A stretch of 64,000 nucleotides of DNA, taken from contig NZ_JBLZMW010000003.1 of assembly GCF_048553275.1 (NCBI RefSeq), forward strand, positions 372,001 through 436,000. The letters run 5' to 3'. A model generated the notes under the pieces. It saw only the letters and a list, made by a program, of their open reading frames with translations. It was not told the DNA's origin and made no database searches. Source of the stretch: Pacificoceanicola sp048553275 (GTDB lineage: Bacteria; Pseudomonadota; Alphaproteobacteria; Rhodobacterales; Rhodobacteraceae). A program made the translations under genes and the position numbers. Position 1 is the first letter of the stretch; each line of letters begins with the position of its first letter. This document shows, in pieces, positions 25,408 to 34,459 of this stretch.

Positions 25408-26310
25408 TCAGCCAGTGACCTGCGCAGCAGCCCGCGTGACCGCCGGGGCCTCCGGGGCCTCCGGGGTCTTTGGCCATGTGACCAAAACGATGGCACAGCC
25501 GGTCACCGCGTTCTCCGCGATCAGCGCGGGCAGGCCCGCAAGGGTGCCATGATGCGCGCGCTCTTCGGGTTTGGAGACCTCGACCGCCACGGAGACCGGC
25601 GCATCGGCGGGCAAGCCGCGCGCCATCAAGGCCGCCGCGATCCGCGCCGCCTGCCCCACGGACATGTAGAAGGCCGTCGTCGTGCCGGGGCCGCTCATCC
25701 GTGCCGAGGCGGGCAGCGGATCGCCCTTCTGCCCCATGCCAGTGGCCAGCACCAGAATATCGGCAATGCCGCGTTCGGTCAGGCTCTGGCCCATGCTGGC
25801 GGCGGCGGCGCAGACCGCCGTGACGCCGGGAATGATCTCCACCGGAATGCCATGGGCGTTCGCCGCCGCGATCTCCTCGCCCGCGCGGCCAAAGACACCG
25901 GGATCGCCGGATTTCAGCCGCACCACGCGGCGGCCCGCTTGCGCCGCGTCGACAATCACCGCGTTGATGCGCTCCTGCGGCCAGGAATGATTGCCCACGT
26001 GTTTGCCGACAAACACCAGCTCCGCGCCGGGGCGGGCATAGGCCAGCACCGCGTCATCGACCAGCCGGTCATAAAAGACCACGTCAGCCTCGCCGATCCG
26101 CTGAACCGCGCGCAGGGTCAGCAGGTCCTTCGCCCCCGGTCCGGCCCCGATCAGCGCGATGCGGCCCTGTTTCGGGCCGCTCTCTGTCCCGGCCTTGGTG
26201 TCACGCCGGATCTGCGGCAGCCGCTCCACCGCGCCGCGCACAAAGCGCACAGCAAAGCCAAGGGCGCCCGTCGGGGCGACAGCGAGAGGCGGAAAGGTGA
26301 GTGTTTTCAT
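25408..26310 (-). CDS. cobA: Uroporphyrinogen-III C-methyltransferase
   Basis: The 300-residue SAM-dependent enzyme methylates uroporphyrinogen III to precorrin-2, the first step to siroheme, the cofactor of the nitrite reductase encoded in the same operon. The methylase motifs are IALIGAGPGAKDLLTLRAVQ, VVFYDRLVDD, RLKSGDPGVFGRAGEEIAAA and VEIIPGVTAV. There is a non-homologous 48-residue N-terminal extension. The usual acidic residue of GxGPGD is Ala here, which is worth noting. It is the last gene of the nitrate assimilation operon, 13 bases after the TrpD2-like gene. Confidence 0.9.
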   Translation of the reverse strand: MKTLTFPPLAVAPTGALGFAVRFVRGAVERLPQIRRDTKAGTESGPKQGRIALIGAGPGAKDLLTLRAVQRIGEADVVFYDRLVDDAVLAYARPGAELVFVGKHVGNHSWPQERINAVIVDAAQAGRRVVRLKSGDPGVFGRAGEEIAAANAHGIPVEIIPGVTAVCAAAASMGQSLTERGIADILVLATGMGQKGDPLPASARMSGPGTTTAFYMSVGQAARIAAALMARGLPADAPVSVAVEVSKPEERAHHGTLAGLPALIAENAVTGCAIVLVTWPKTPEAPEAPAVTRAAAQVTG

Positions 26311-26323
26311 CGGTCAGCGTCCT

Positions 26324-27280
26324 TCAGGCAGCACAGGCGCGATGTCGCGCGATCCAAAGCGTGTCAGTCAGGGCATCCGCATCCGCGTGCCCCAGCGTAT
26401 CCAGAGCCAGCGCGGCGGTCCCCTTGACCACCGCCTCGGCAAAGTCGTCTTCGGTCTCGCCCGCCCACAGCGCCGAGAGGGCCCCGGCATCTCGCGCGCC
26501 GTCATCCATCCTGCGGGTCTCATCGCGCAGCATTGCCACCGTGCCCTCCCACGAAAGCCCGGCGCGCAGGCCGAACCCCGCGATGTCCTTGGCCGGATTG
26601 CGCTCGAACTCGCCGCCGCCACCCTTGATCACGCTCAGCCCCTGCCAGCCCAGAAGCCGCGCCGCATCCGCCTGCAACAGCCGGTAGGAGGGGTGAAACA
26701 CGCCCTGCACGCTGGCGCGCGCCTCGCCTGGGTTCAGCATCCGGCACACCGTATTGATGCAGGACCGCAGCCCGAAGGTATCCCGCAGATCGAGCAGGCC
26801 GAACAAGGCAGGCGAGAGAGTCTCAAGCGGCAGGTAGGCGATGCCGTCCCGCTCCAGCAGTTGCGCAACCTCCTCCGCCTGCCCCGCCATGGCGATCCCC
26901 GCCGAGGCCAGACCGCCGCGCACCGCCGCGTCCTGCCCGTTCCAGCCGTGCAGCAGCACCCGGTGCCCGGCCCGCGCCACCAGCCGCGCCGAGAGCAGGA
27001 ACCACGGCAGGCCGCGCGTGCGCCCGGCGGCATAGCTCGGCCAGTCGAGATCAACGGGCGGCAGCGGCGGCAGGCTGGCCTGTGCGCCAGCCGTGAAGCC
27101 CGCGATCTCCTGCGCCTCCTCGCCCTTCATCCGCAGCAGCATGAGCAAGGCGCCGACGGCCTCCGGCGCCGCTTGGCCCGAGAGCATCAGACGCATGGCA
27201 TCCTGCGCCTCATCGAAGGTCAAGGAGCGCGACCGCCCCGGCCCGCGCCCGAGCGTGCGTACATGGTCGGACAGGCTCAT
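26324..27280 (-). CDS. Anthranilate phosphoribosyltransferase-like protein (TrpD2/YbiB type)
   Basis: The 318-residue protein has the two-domain pattern of nucleoside phosphorylase-like transferases: an N-terminal helical domain (LTFDEAQDAMRLMLSG, GALLMLLRMKGEEAQEIAGF) and a catalytic domain. The GTGGD phosphoribosyl motif of TrpD is replaced by GWNGQ, so tryptophan synthesis is unlikely; E. coli YbiB is a nucleic-acid-binding relative. It overlaps the end of nasA by four bases (ATGA) and precedes cobA by 13 bases, so it is a genuine member of the nitrate operon. Its role in nitrate reduction is not known to me. Confidence 0.8.
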   Translation of the reverse strand: MSLSDHVRTLGRGPGRSRSLTFDEAQDAMRLMLSGQAAPEAVGALLMLLRMKGEEAQEIAGFTAGAQASLPPLPPVDLDWPSYAAGRTRGLPWFLLSARLVARAGHRVLLHGWNGQDAAVRGGLASAGIAMAGQAEEVAQLLERDGIAYLPLETLSPALFGLLDLRDTFGLRSCINTVCRMLNPGEARASVQGVFHPSYRLLQADAARLLGWQGLSVIKGGGGEFERNPAKDIAGFGLRAGLSWEGTVAMLRDETRRMDDGARDAGALSALWAGETEDDFAEAVVKGTAALALDTLGHADADALTDTLWIARHRACAA

Positions 27281-29892
27281 TCCGCCGCCTCCCTCTGGTG
27301 CAGACGGGCCAGAAGGGCCGCGATCTCCGGACGGCAGGAGCCGCAGTTCGTCCCCGCCTGCAAGGCCGCGCCAACGGCGTCGACGCTCAGCAATCCTTCC
27401 GTTTCGATCGCGGTCACGATTGTGTTCACCCCCACGTCGAAACAGGCGCAGAGCATCGGGCCGGGGTCCGGGCGGTCCGCCGGAGGGCGTCCGATCAGCA
27501 CGTCCGCCTCCGCGTTGCCGGGCAACCCCGCAACGTAGTCGCGGACCACGGCCACCGGCTCGGGCGCGATGAACAGCGCCGCGATCAGCGTCCCCCCCTC
27601 AAAGAAGGCCAGCCGGGCCAGCCCGCGCCGCGTGTCGATCAGCGATTGCACCTCGGCCTCCGGCAAGTCAAAGAGCGCGCGCGCCTCGGCCTCCCAGTCG
27701 GTGACGCTGCGCATCCCGGCCAGTTCCGCCCGCCACCCGGATTTCGTCCGGGCGCGCGCCCAGTAATCCGCCTGTGGCTGCAACGCTTTGCTGCTGACGG
27801 CAAAGCCATACCATGCCGCCTCGAACCGGGTGACAGACACCACCGACGCCTTGCTCTCCGGCTGTCCCGACACCGGGTCCGTGACGGCGGCGACAAGCGT
27901 GTCGATCCGGGCGGCGGGCGCGGTCTCGCCGGTCCAGTGGATCGGCGCGAAGATCTGCCCGCGCGTGACCGCGTCAGTGATGCGCGCGCGCAGGATACCG
28001 CTGCCCTGCGGGCTGCGCAGCGTGACCAGATCATTGGGCCCGATGCCCTGATCGGCGGCGTCCGCCGGGTGAATTTCCACAAACGGTTCGGCCAGATGCG
28101 CCGAGAGGCGCGGCGACAGGGCGGTGCGCGTCATGGTGTGCCACTGGTCGCGCAGCCGCCCGGTGTTCAGCACGAACGGATAGCGCGGGGCACGGCGGGC
28201 CACCGGCGGGCGATACCGGAGCGGCAGCATGCGCGCCTTACCGTCCGCGTGGAAAAACCGGCCATCGCCGAAGAAGCGCCCGCCCTGGCGGCTGGCGCTG
28301 ACTGGCCAGCGCGTGGGGCGCAGCGCGTCATACCCCGCATCGTCCAGATCGCTCAGGGCGGAGATGTCGAAATCGCGCCCAAACCTGCCCGCAACGCCCG
28401 ACAGCGCGGCATACTCGCGGAAAATCTCGGCGGGGGTTTCGTAATCGAATGCGGCGGTCCAGCCCATGCGCCGCCCCACGGCGGCGAGGATGTCCCAGTC
28501 CGGGCGGCACTCCCCCGGCGCGGGCAGGATCGAACGCTGGCGCGAGATGGTGCGGTCCGAGTTCGTCACGGTGCCGGACTTCTCCGCCCAGGCGGTGGCA
28601 GGCAGGATCACGTCCGCGAGCCGCGCCGTATCGGTCTGCGCGGTGATGTCGGAGACCACGACGAAGTCGCAGCCCGCGATGGCCTCCTGCACCGCGCTGG
28701 CGTCCGGCATGGAGACGGCGGGGTTCGTATGGATGATCCAGAGCGCCTTGATCTTGCCCTCCCCCACGGCCTTGAACATGTCCACGGCCTTGAGGCCGGG
28801 CTTTGCCGGGATTGTGGGTGCGGTCCAGAAATCGCGCACGGCGCTGCGGTGCTCGGCATTCTCTATGTCGAGATGGCAGGCGAGCATGTTCGCCAGCCCC
28901 CCGACCTCACGCCCGCCCATGGCGTTGGGCTGGCCGGTGAGGCTGAACGGGCCAAGACCGGGCTTGCCGATGCGGCCCGTGGCGAGGTGACAGTTGAGGA
29001 TGGCGTTGACCTTGTCCGAACCAGACGAGGACTGGTTCACGCCCTGGGAGAAAACGGTGACGACCTTCTCGGTGTTCAGCCAGAGGTCATAGAACTGATG
29101 CACGAGATCCTCGTCCAGACCCGTGGGGTCGAGGCGGCTCTCGTAGGCGGCGGCGAAGGCCTCATTGGCGCCGTCGACGTTTTGCAGGAAAGCCTCGTCG
29201 ACGAGGCCCCGGCGATGGATCTGCGCCAGCAGGCCGTTGAACAGGGCCACGTCGCTGCCGACTTCCAGCGGCAGGTGCAGGTCGGCGCTGTCGCAGCTGG
29301 CGGTGCGGCGGGGGTCGATGACGACGATCTTGGTGCCCTTCGCCTTGTGGGCGGCGAGCACGCGCTGGAACAGCACCGGATGGCACCAGGCCATGTTCGA
29401 ACCGACAAGGACGATGAGGTCCGCCTCCTCGAGGTCCTCGTAGGTGCCGGGCACTGTGTCGGTGCCGAAGGCGCGCTTGTGGCCCGCCACGGTGGAGGCC
29501 ATGCAAAGCCTTGAATTGGTGTCGATATTCGCCGAGCCCATGAAGCCTTTCATGAGCTTGTTGGCGATGTAGTAGTCTTCGTTGAGCAGCTGGCCGGAGA
29601 CGTAGAAGGCGACGCTGTCCGGGCCGTGCTGCTCGATGGCGCGGCCGAACTTGCCCGCGACGATGTCCAGCGCGGTCTCCCAGTCGCAGTCCTTGCCGCC
29701 GACGCGGGGCTTCAGGAGCCGCTCGCCAAGGCCGACGGTCTCGCCGAGGGCCGAGCCCTTGGAGCAGAGGCGGCCGAAGTTGGCCGGGTGGTCCGGGTCG
29801 CCCCGAACCTCGAGTCCGCCCTGCCCGTCCGCCTTCAGCAGGACGCCGCAGCCAACACCGCAGTAGGGACAGGTCGAGCGGACTTCAGACAT
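27277..29892 (-). CDS. nasA: Assimilatory nitrate reductase catalytic subunit
   Basis: The 871-residue molybdenum enzyme reduces nitrate to nitrite in the cytoplasm. An N-terminal [4Fe-4S] site is visible (CPYCGVGCG with a further Cys in GRLCSKGSALGETVGLGE), followed by the bis-MGD domain (RLCMASTVAGHKRAFGTD, VGSNMAWCHPVL). The C-terminal about 60 residues carry a BFD-like [2Fe-2S] domain (MLCACFDVGVNTIV ... GTNCGSCRPEIAALLARL), as in Klebsiella-type NasA. ATG at 29892 overlaps the nirD stop (TAATG). It follows nirB-nirD in the same operon. No separate electron-transfer NasC is present nearby. Confidence 0.93.
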   Translation of the reverse strand: MSEVRSTCPYCGVGCGVLLKADGQGGLEVRGDPDHPANFGRLCSKGSALGETVGLGERLLKPRVGGKDCDWETALDIVAGKFGRAIEQHGPDSVAFYVSGQLLNEDYYIANKLMKGFMGSANIDTNSRLCMASTVAGHKRAFGTDTVPGTYEDLEEADLIVLVGSNMAWCHPVLFQRVLAAHKAKGTKIVVIDPRRTASCDSADLHLPLEVGSDVALFNGLLAQIHRRGLVDEAFLQNVDGANEAFAAAYESRLDPTGLDEDLVHQFYDLWLNTEKVVTVFSQGVNQSSSGSDKVNAILNCHLATGRIGKPGLGPFSLTGQPNAMGGREVGGLANMLACHLDIENAEHRSAVRDFWTAPTIPAKPGLKAVDMFKAVGEGKIKALWIIHTNPAVSMPDASAVQEAIAGCDFVVVSDITAQTDTARLADVILPATAWAEKSGTVTNSDRTISRQRSILPAPGECRPDWDILAAVGRRMGWTAAFDYETPAEIFREYAALSGVAGRFGRDFDISALSDLDDAGYDALRPTRWPVSASRQGGRFFGDGRFFHADGKARMLPLRYRPPVARRAPRYPFVLNTGRLRDQWHTMTRTALSPRLSAHLAEPFVEIHPADAADQGIGPNDLVTLRSPQGSGILRARITDAVTRGQIFAPIHWTGETAPAARIDTLVAAVTDPVSGQPESKASVVSVTRFEAAWYGFAVSSKALQPQADYWARARTKSGWRAELAGMRSVTDWEAEARALFDLPEAEVQSLIDTRRGLARLAFFEGGTLIAALFIAPEPVAVVRDYVAGLPGNAEADVLIGRPPADRPDPGPMLCACFDVGVNTIVTAIETEGLLSVDAVGAALQAGTNCGSCRPEIAALLARLHQREAAE

Positions 29893-30224
29893 TACGCGGC
29901 ACTCCGGGCGTTGATGCTCTCGCTGTCGAGCAGCAAGCGGGTGCCGTCGAGCCGGACCGGGAAAGTCTGGATCGCGCCTTCATCGGCGCCCTTGGACAAA
30001 CCGGTGTTGAGGTCGAAGACCATGTTGTGCAGCGGGCAGGTCACGCTGGTGCCATGCACGATACCCTCGCTGAGCGGGCCGCCCTTGTGCGGGCAGGTGT
30101 TGGAGGCGGCGTAGACCTGCGCCTCGCCGGTGCGGAAAAGCCCGATGCAGCCGAGCGGCGTCTTCACCACGCGGGCGCCGGGCAGCGGGATGTCGTTGAT
30201 GTCTGCGACGTCGATCCAGGCCAT
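29892..30224 (-). CDS. nirD: Nitrite reductase small subunit (Rieske-like)
   Basis: The 110-residue protein is a Rieske-fold partner of NirB and carries the [2Fe-2S] pattern C-P-H ... C-P-L-H (ASNTCPHKGGPLSEG; SVTCPLHNMVFDLNTG), so a cluster is likely, unlike some NirD proteins that lack ligands. ATG 30224 is eight bases after AAAGGAG and is preferred over the GTG nine bases upstream. It lies between nirB and nasA. Together with NirB it reduces nitrite to ammonium using NAD(P)H. Confidence 0.9.
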   Translation of the reverse strand: MAWIDVADINDIPLPGARVVKTPLGCIGLFRTGEAQVYAASNTCPHKGGPLSEGIVHGTSVTCPLHNMVFDLNTGLSKGADEGAIQTFPVRLDGTRLLLDSESINARSAA

Positions 30225-30282
30225 GTTGCTCACTCCTTTGGTCTGCGTTGAGGTGCCGGGGTAGGCCCGGCACCGCCGTTTC

Positions 30283-32721
30283 TCATTCCGCCGCCTGAAG
30301 CGTCAGGTCGGCCACCGGGGCGAAGCTCTCGGGCCTGGCCGCGCCTTCTGCCCAGGGGTCCTTGCGGTAGACGGTCTGGCTCAGTTCGAAGGCCTCGTTC
30401 AGACGCTTGCGCTCTTCGAGGTTCTCGACCACCTGTTCCTTGACCCAGTCGAGACCGACCTTGGCGACCCATTTGTACGGGCGGTCGAGGTACTTCGCGT
30501 TCTCGCGGTAGAGCTGCATGAAGGCGGTCACCAGTTCGATGGCTTCCTCTTCCGTCGCCACATCCGCCAGACGTTCGGTCTCCTTCACGTCCATGCCAGC
30601 CGCGCCCGCGACGCTGACCTGGTAGCCGCTGTCGACGCAGATCACGCCGATGTCCTTGCAGGTTGCCTCGGCGCAGTTGCGCGGGCAGCCGGAGACGGCG
30701 AGCTTGACCTTGTGCGGCGTCCAGCTGCCCCAGAGCTTCTTCTCGAGCTTGATGCCCAGACCGGAGGAGTCCTGCGTGCCGAAGCGGCAGTGATCCTTGC
30801 CGACGCAGGTCTTCACCGTGCGCAGCCCCTTGGAATAGGCATGACCAGAGACAAGGCCCGCCGCGTTTAGATCGGCCCAGATATGCGGCAGATCCTCGCC
30901 CTTGACGCCCAGCAGGTCGATGCGCTGGCCGCCGGTCACATGCACGGTCGGCACCTTGTACTTCTCGGCGGCGTCGGCGATGGCGCGCAATTCATTCGGC
31001 GTGGTCATCCCGCCCCACATGCGCGGCACCACGGAGAACGTCCCATCCTTCTGAATGTTGGCATGCTTGCGTTCGTTGACGAAACGGCTCTGCGGATCGT
31101 CCCGATACTCAAGCGGCCAATCCGCGAGCAGGTAATAGTTCACCGCCGGGCGGCAGACGTGGCAGCCGTTCACGGTCTTCCAGCCCAGTTCCTGCCAGAC
31201 GGCGGGCTGGCTTTTGAGTTCCCGGGCCTTGATGAGCCGCCGCACATCCTCATGCGTGAGATCACAGCAGCCGCAGATGGATTGCGCCGCGGGCGCGGCA
31301 TAGGCGTCGCCGAGCGTCACTTCGAGCAATTGCTCGACCAGTCCGGTGCAGGTGCCGCAGGAGCCGGACGCCTTGGTGCAGGCCTTCAGTTGCGGCAGGT
31401 CGGTCGCGCCGCCGTTGATTGCAGAAACGATGGTGCCCTTTGAGACGCCGTTACAGCCACAGATTTCCGCATCATCCGGCAAGGCTGCAACGGCTGAGAA
31501 AGGGTCCGCAGAGGCCCCTCCCTGATAGGCCGGGCCAAAGATCAGCGTCTCGCGCATCTCCGCGATGTCGGTGCCGTCCTTGATGAGATTGAAGAACCAG
31601 TTGCCATCGGCGGTATCGCCATAGAGCACCGCCCCGATCAGCCGGTCATTCTCGATCACAAGGCGCTTGTACAAGCCCCGGGCCGGATCGCGGAAGACGA
31701 TGTCCTCGCGCCCCTCGCCCTCGGCAAAGTCGCCGGCGGAGAAGAGGTCGCACCCCGTTACTTTCAGCTTGGTCGAGAGTTCCTTGGGCGTGAAGGCCGC
31801 CGCTTCGCCGGTCAGCGTTTTCGCCACGACCCTGGCTTGGTCATAGAGCGGCGCGACGAGGCCGAAGACCGCGCCGTTGTGCTCGATGCACTCTCCGACA
31901 GACAGGATATCGGCGTCAGAGGTGACCATCTGATCATCCACATGGATGCCGCGCCCCACGGCCAGACCGGCCTGCGCCGCCAGAGCGGTGCTCGGGCGGA
32001 TGCCCACCGCCATGACCAGCAGGTCACAGGGCAGCTCGGTGCCGTTCTCCAGCTCCAGCGCGCGGACCTTGCCATCCTCGCCGAGGATCTGCCTGGAATT
32101 CGTGGAGACCAGCACATTGATCCCCCGGCTCACCAACTCCTTGCGCAGCAGATAGCCCGCCGCCTCGTCAAGCTGTCGCTCCATCAGGTGGCCCATCAGA
32201 TGCACCACAGTCACGTCCATGCCGCGCAGCCGAAGCCCCGCCGCCGCCTCAAGCCCGAGCAGGCCTCCGCCAATCACCACCGCCTTCGCACCGGGCCTGG
32301 CGGCCACGTCGATCATGCGATTGGTGTCTTCGAGATCGCGGTAGGCGATCACCCCGTCCAGATCATGCCCCGGCATCGGGATGATGAAGGGGGTCGAGCC
32401 GGTCGCGATGAGCAGCTTGTCATAGGCAACATCGCCGTGCTCGCCCTTGACCACCTTGGCCTCACGGTCGATCCCGACGACTGCCTCGCCAAAGCGGCAG
32501 GTCACGCCGTGCTCCGCGTACCAAGCGTCATCATGGATGACGATGTCCTCATAACATTTCTCCCCGGACAGCACCGGCGAGAGCATGATGCGGTTGTAGT
32601 TGCCGCGCGGCTCGGCGTTGAAAAGGGTGACCTCCCATGCGCCCGGCTGCGCCTCGAAGAGGTGCTCCAGCGCGCGGCCGGAGGCCATACCGGCCCCTAT
32701 GACGACAAGTTTCTGAACCAT
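30283..32721 (-). CDS. nirB: Nitrite reductase large subunit (siroheme, NAD(P)H-dependent)
   Basis: The 812-residue enzyme reduces nitrite to ammonium. The N-terminal half is an FAD/NAD oxidoreductase (LVVIGAGMASGRALEHLF; AVVIGGGLLGLEAAAGLRLR). Two BFD [2Fe-2S] motifs follow (ICGCNGVSKGTIVSAI; ICGCCDLTHEDVRRLI). The C-terminal half has nitrite/sulfite reductase ferredoxin domains with the siroheme/[4Fe-4S] ligands CVGKDHCRFG and SGCPRNCAEA. ATG 32721 opens the FAD motif directly. It starts four bases after the ABC ATPase gene stops, in a tight operon. Confidence 0.95.
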   Translation of the reverse strand: MVQKLVVIGAGMASGRALEHLFEAQPGAWEVTLFNAEPRGNYNRIMLSPVLSGEKCYEDIVIHDDAWYAEHGVTCRFGEAVVGIDREAKVVKGEHGDVAYDKLLIATGSTPFIIPMPGHDLDGVIAYRDLEDTNRMIDVAARPGAKAVVIGGGLLGLEAAAGLRLRGMDVTVVHLMGHLMERQLDEAAGYLLRKELVSRGINVLVSTNSRQILGEDGKVRALELENGTELPCDLLVMAVGIRPSTALAAQAGLAVGRGIHVDDQMVTSDADILSVGECIEHNGAVFGLVAPLYDQARVVAKTLTGEAAAFTPKELSTKLKVTGCDLFSAGDFAEGEGREDIVFRDPARGLYKRLVIENDRLIGAVLYGDTADGNWFFNLIKDGTDIAEMRETLIFGPAYQGGASADPFSAVAALPDDAEICGCNGVSKGTIVSAINGGATDLPQLKACTKASGSCGTCTGLVEQLLEVTLGDAYAAPAAQSICGCCDLTHEDVRRLIKARELKSQPAVWQELGWKTVNGCHVCRPAVNYYLLADWPLEYRDDPQSRFVNERKHANIQKDGTFSVVPRMWGGMTTPNELRAIADAAEKYKVPTVHVTGGQRIDLLGVKGEDLPHIWADLNAAGLVSGHAYSKGLRTVKTCVGKDHCRFGTQDSSGLGIKLEKKLWGSWTPHKVKLAVSGCPRNCAEATCKDIGVICVDSGYQVSVAGAAGMDVKETERLADVATEEEAIELVTAFMQLYRENAKYLDRPYKWVAKVGLDWVKEQVVENLEERKRLNEAFELSQTVYRKDPWAEGAARPESFAPVADLTLQAAE

Positions 32722-32725
32722 GAAT

Positions 32726-34438
32726 TCACTCCGCTGCGATAGATGTGGCAGATGGGTTGGCTTTCGCCCCGCGCGCCCCGCCAGTGGCGTTCCCGGACGT
32801 GTTGCCGTGTTCGTATTTCTCAAGGAAATCGAGCACTTGCTGGCGATATCGGTAGTAATCGGGATGTTCGAGCAGGGCCTTGCGCGTGCGCGGGCGCGGC
32901 AGGTCCACATCGACGATGCGGCCAATTGTGGCCTGCGGGCCGTTGGTCATCATCACCACCCGGTCGGCCAGCAGGATCGCCTCGTCCACGTCATGCGTCA
33001 CGCAGATCGCCGTGACCTTGGTGCGCGACCAGACTTCCATCAGGACCTCCTGAAGCTCCCAGCGGGTCAGGCTGTCGAGCATCCCGAACGGCTCGTCGAG
33101 CAGCAGCAGTTTCGGCGACAGCGCAAAGGCCCGCGCGATGCCGACGCGCTGCTTCATGCCGTTGGACATATCGGCGGTGCTGCGGTCCATGGCATCGGCC
33201 AGACCGACGCGCTCAAGGTAGTATTCGACCACGTCCTGCCGCTCGGCCTGGCTTGCCCTTGGATAGACTTTGTCCACCCCGATCGCGCAGTTTTCGCGCG
33301 CCGTGAGCCACGGGAAAAGGTTCGGGGACTGGAACACCACCGCCCGCTCCGGGTCCGCGCCAAGCACGCCGCGCCCGTCGAGATTGATGACGCCTTTCGA
33401 CACCTCGTTAAGGCCGGCGGCCATGGTCAGCACCGTGGACTTGCCACAGCCGGAGTGGCCGATCAGGCTGATGAACTCGCCCTTGTTCACCTTCAGATCG
33501 AAGTCCTCGACCACGGTGAGCGGGCCTTTCGGTGTCGGGTAGATCTTGTGCAACTGCGAGAACTCAAGGAAGCGATCCTCGCGCGTGGAGCCCGAGGCCT
33601 CCTTCACCGCCGCAGGCACTGAATGGATCGGCGTCACATTGGGCAGGATGCGGCTGCCCTCGACCCGGCCTTCGATCCCGACATCCATCAGGTAGCGTGT
33701 CACAGTCTTGCGCAGCGCCTTGAAGGTCTCGTTGGCGTTCATTTCCATGCGGTCGCGCGGACGCGGGATGCCTACGCTGAACTCCTCACCAAGCGTTCCG
33801 TCCGGGTTCAGGGCGATGATGCGGTCGGCGAGGATGATCGCCTCGTCCACGTCATTGGTGATCAGGACGCAGGTCTTCTTGTCCTGCTCCCAGATGTGTT
33901 CGATCTCATCGGCAAGGTTGGCCCGGGTCAGCGCGTCCAGCGCGCTCAACGGCTCGTCCAGCAGCAGGCATTCGGGCGACATGGCAAGCGCGCGGGCCAC
34001 GTTCACCCGCTGCCGCATTCCGCCCGACAGTTCCGCCGGACGGCGCGTGGCGGCATGGCTCAGACCGACCATCTGCACGTATTTGCGCACGGTTTCGATC
34101 TTTTCGGCCTTCGCCATCTTCGGAAACACCGAATCCAGCGCCAGTCGCACATTTCCCTCCACCGTCAGCCACGGCATCAGCGAATAATTCTGAAAGATCA
34201 CGCCGCGTTCCGGGCCGGGGCCGTCGATGGGCTTGCCCTTGAAGGTGACGCGGCCCGCACTCGGCTGCTCCAGGCCGGCCATGAGGTTGATCAGCGTCGT
34301 CTTGCCGGTGCCGGAAAAGCCGAGCAGCACAAGGAACTCGCCCTCCCGCACCTCCAGATTGATGTCTTTCAGGACCTGCGCGGCCTGGGTGCCGGTGCCG
34401 AAGGACTTGGACACATTTTCGAACTTGAGAAAGCTCAT
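32726..34438 (-). CDS. Nitrate ABC transporter, two fused ATPase domains (NrtC/NrtD-like)
   Basis: The 570-residue protein contains two ABC ATPase domains in tandem. Domain 1 has Walker A GFSGTGKTT (40-48), signature LSGGMRQR and Walker B CLLLDEPLSALD. Domain 2 has GHSGCGKST, signature MSNGMKQR (about 424-431) and LLLLDEPFGMLD. In domain 1 the switch His is replaced by Asn (TNDVDEA, residue 195), while domain 2 keeps THDVDEA. Both departures would fall in the same composite ATP site. The C-terminal tail is low-complexity. The gene lies between nrtB and nirB and energises nitrate uptake. Confidence 0.9.
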   Translation of the reverse strand: MSFLKFENVSKSFGTGTQAAQVLKDINLEVREGEFLVLLGFSGTGKTTLINLMAGLEQPSAGRVTFKGKPIDGPGPERGVIFQNYSLMPWLTVEGNVRLALDSVFPKMAKAEKIETVRKYVQMVGLSHAATRRPAELSGGMRQRVNVARALAMSPECLLLDEPLSALDALTRANLADEIEHIWEQDKKTCVLITNDVDEAIILADRIIALNPDGTLGEEFSVGIPRPRDRMEMNANETFKALRKTVTRYLMDVGIEGRVEGSRILPNVTPIHSVPAAVKEASGSTREDRFLEFSQLHKIYPTPKGPLTVVEDFDLKVNKGEFISLIGHSGCGKSTVLTMAAGLNEVSKGVINLDGRGVLGADPERAVVFQSPNLFPWLTARENCAIGVDKVYPRASQAERQDVVEYYLERVGLADAMDRSTADMSNGMKQRVGIARAFALSPKLLLLDEPFGMLDSLTRWELQEVLMEVWSRTKVTAICVTHDVDEAILLADRVVMMTNGPQATIGRIVDVDLPRPRTRKALLEHPDYYRYRQQVLDFLEKYEHGNTSGNATGGARGAKANPSATSIAAE

Positions 34439-34459
34439 GTCAGGTCTCCTTTCCGGCGC

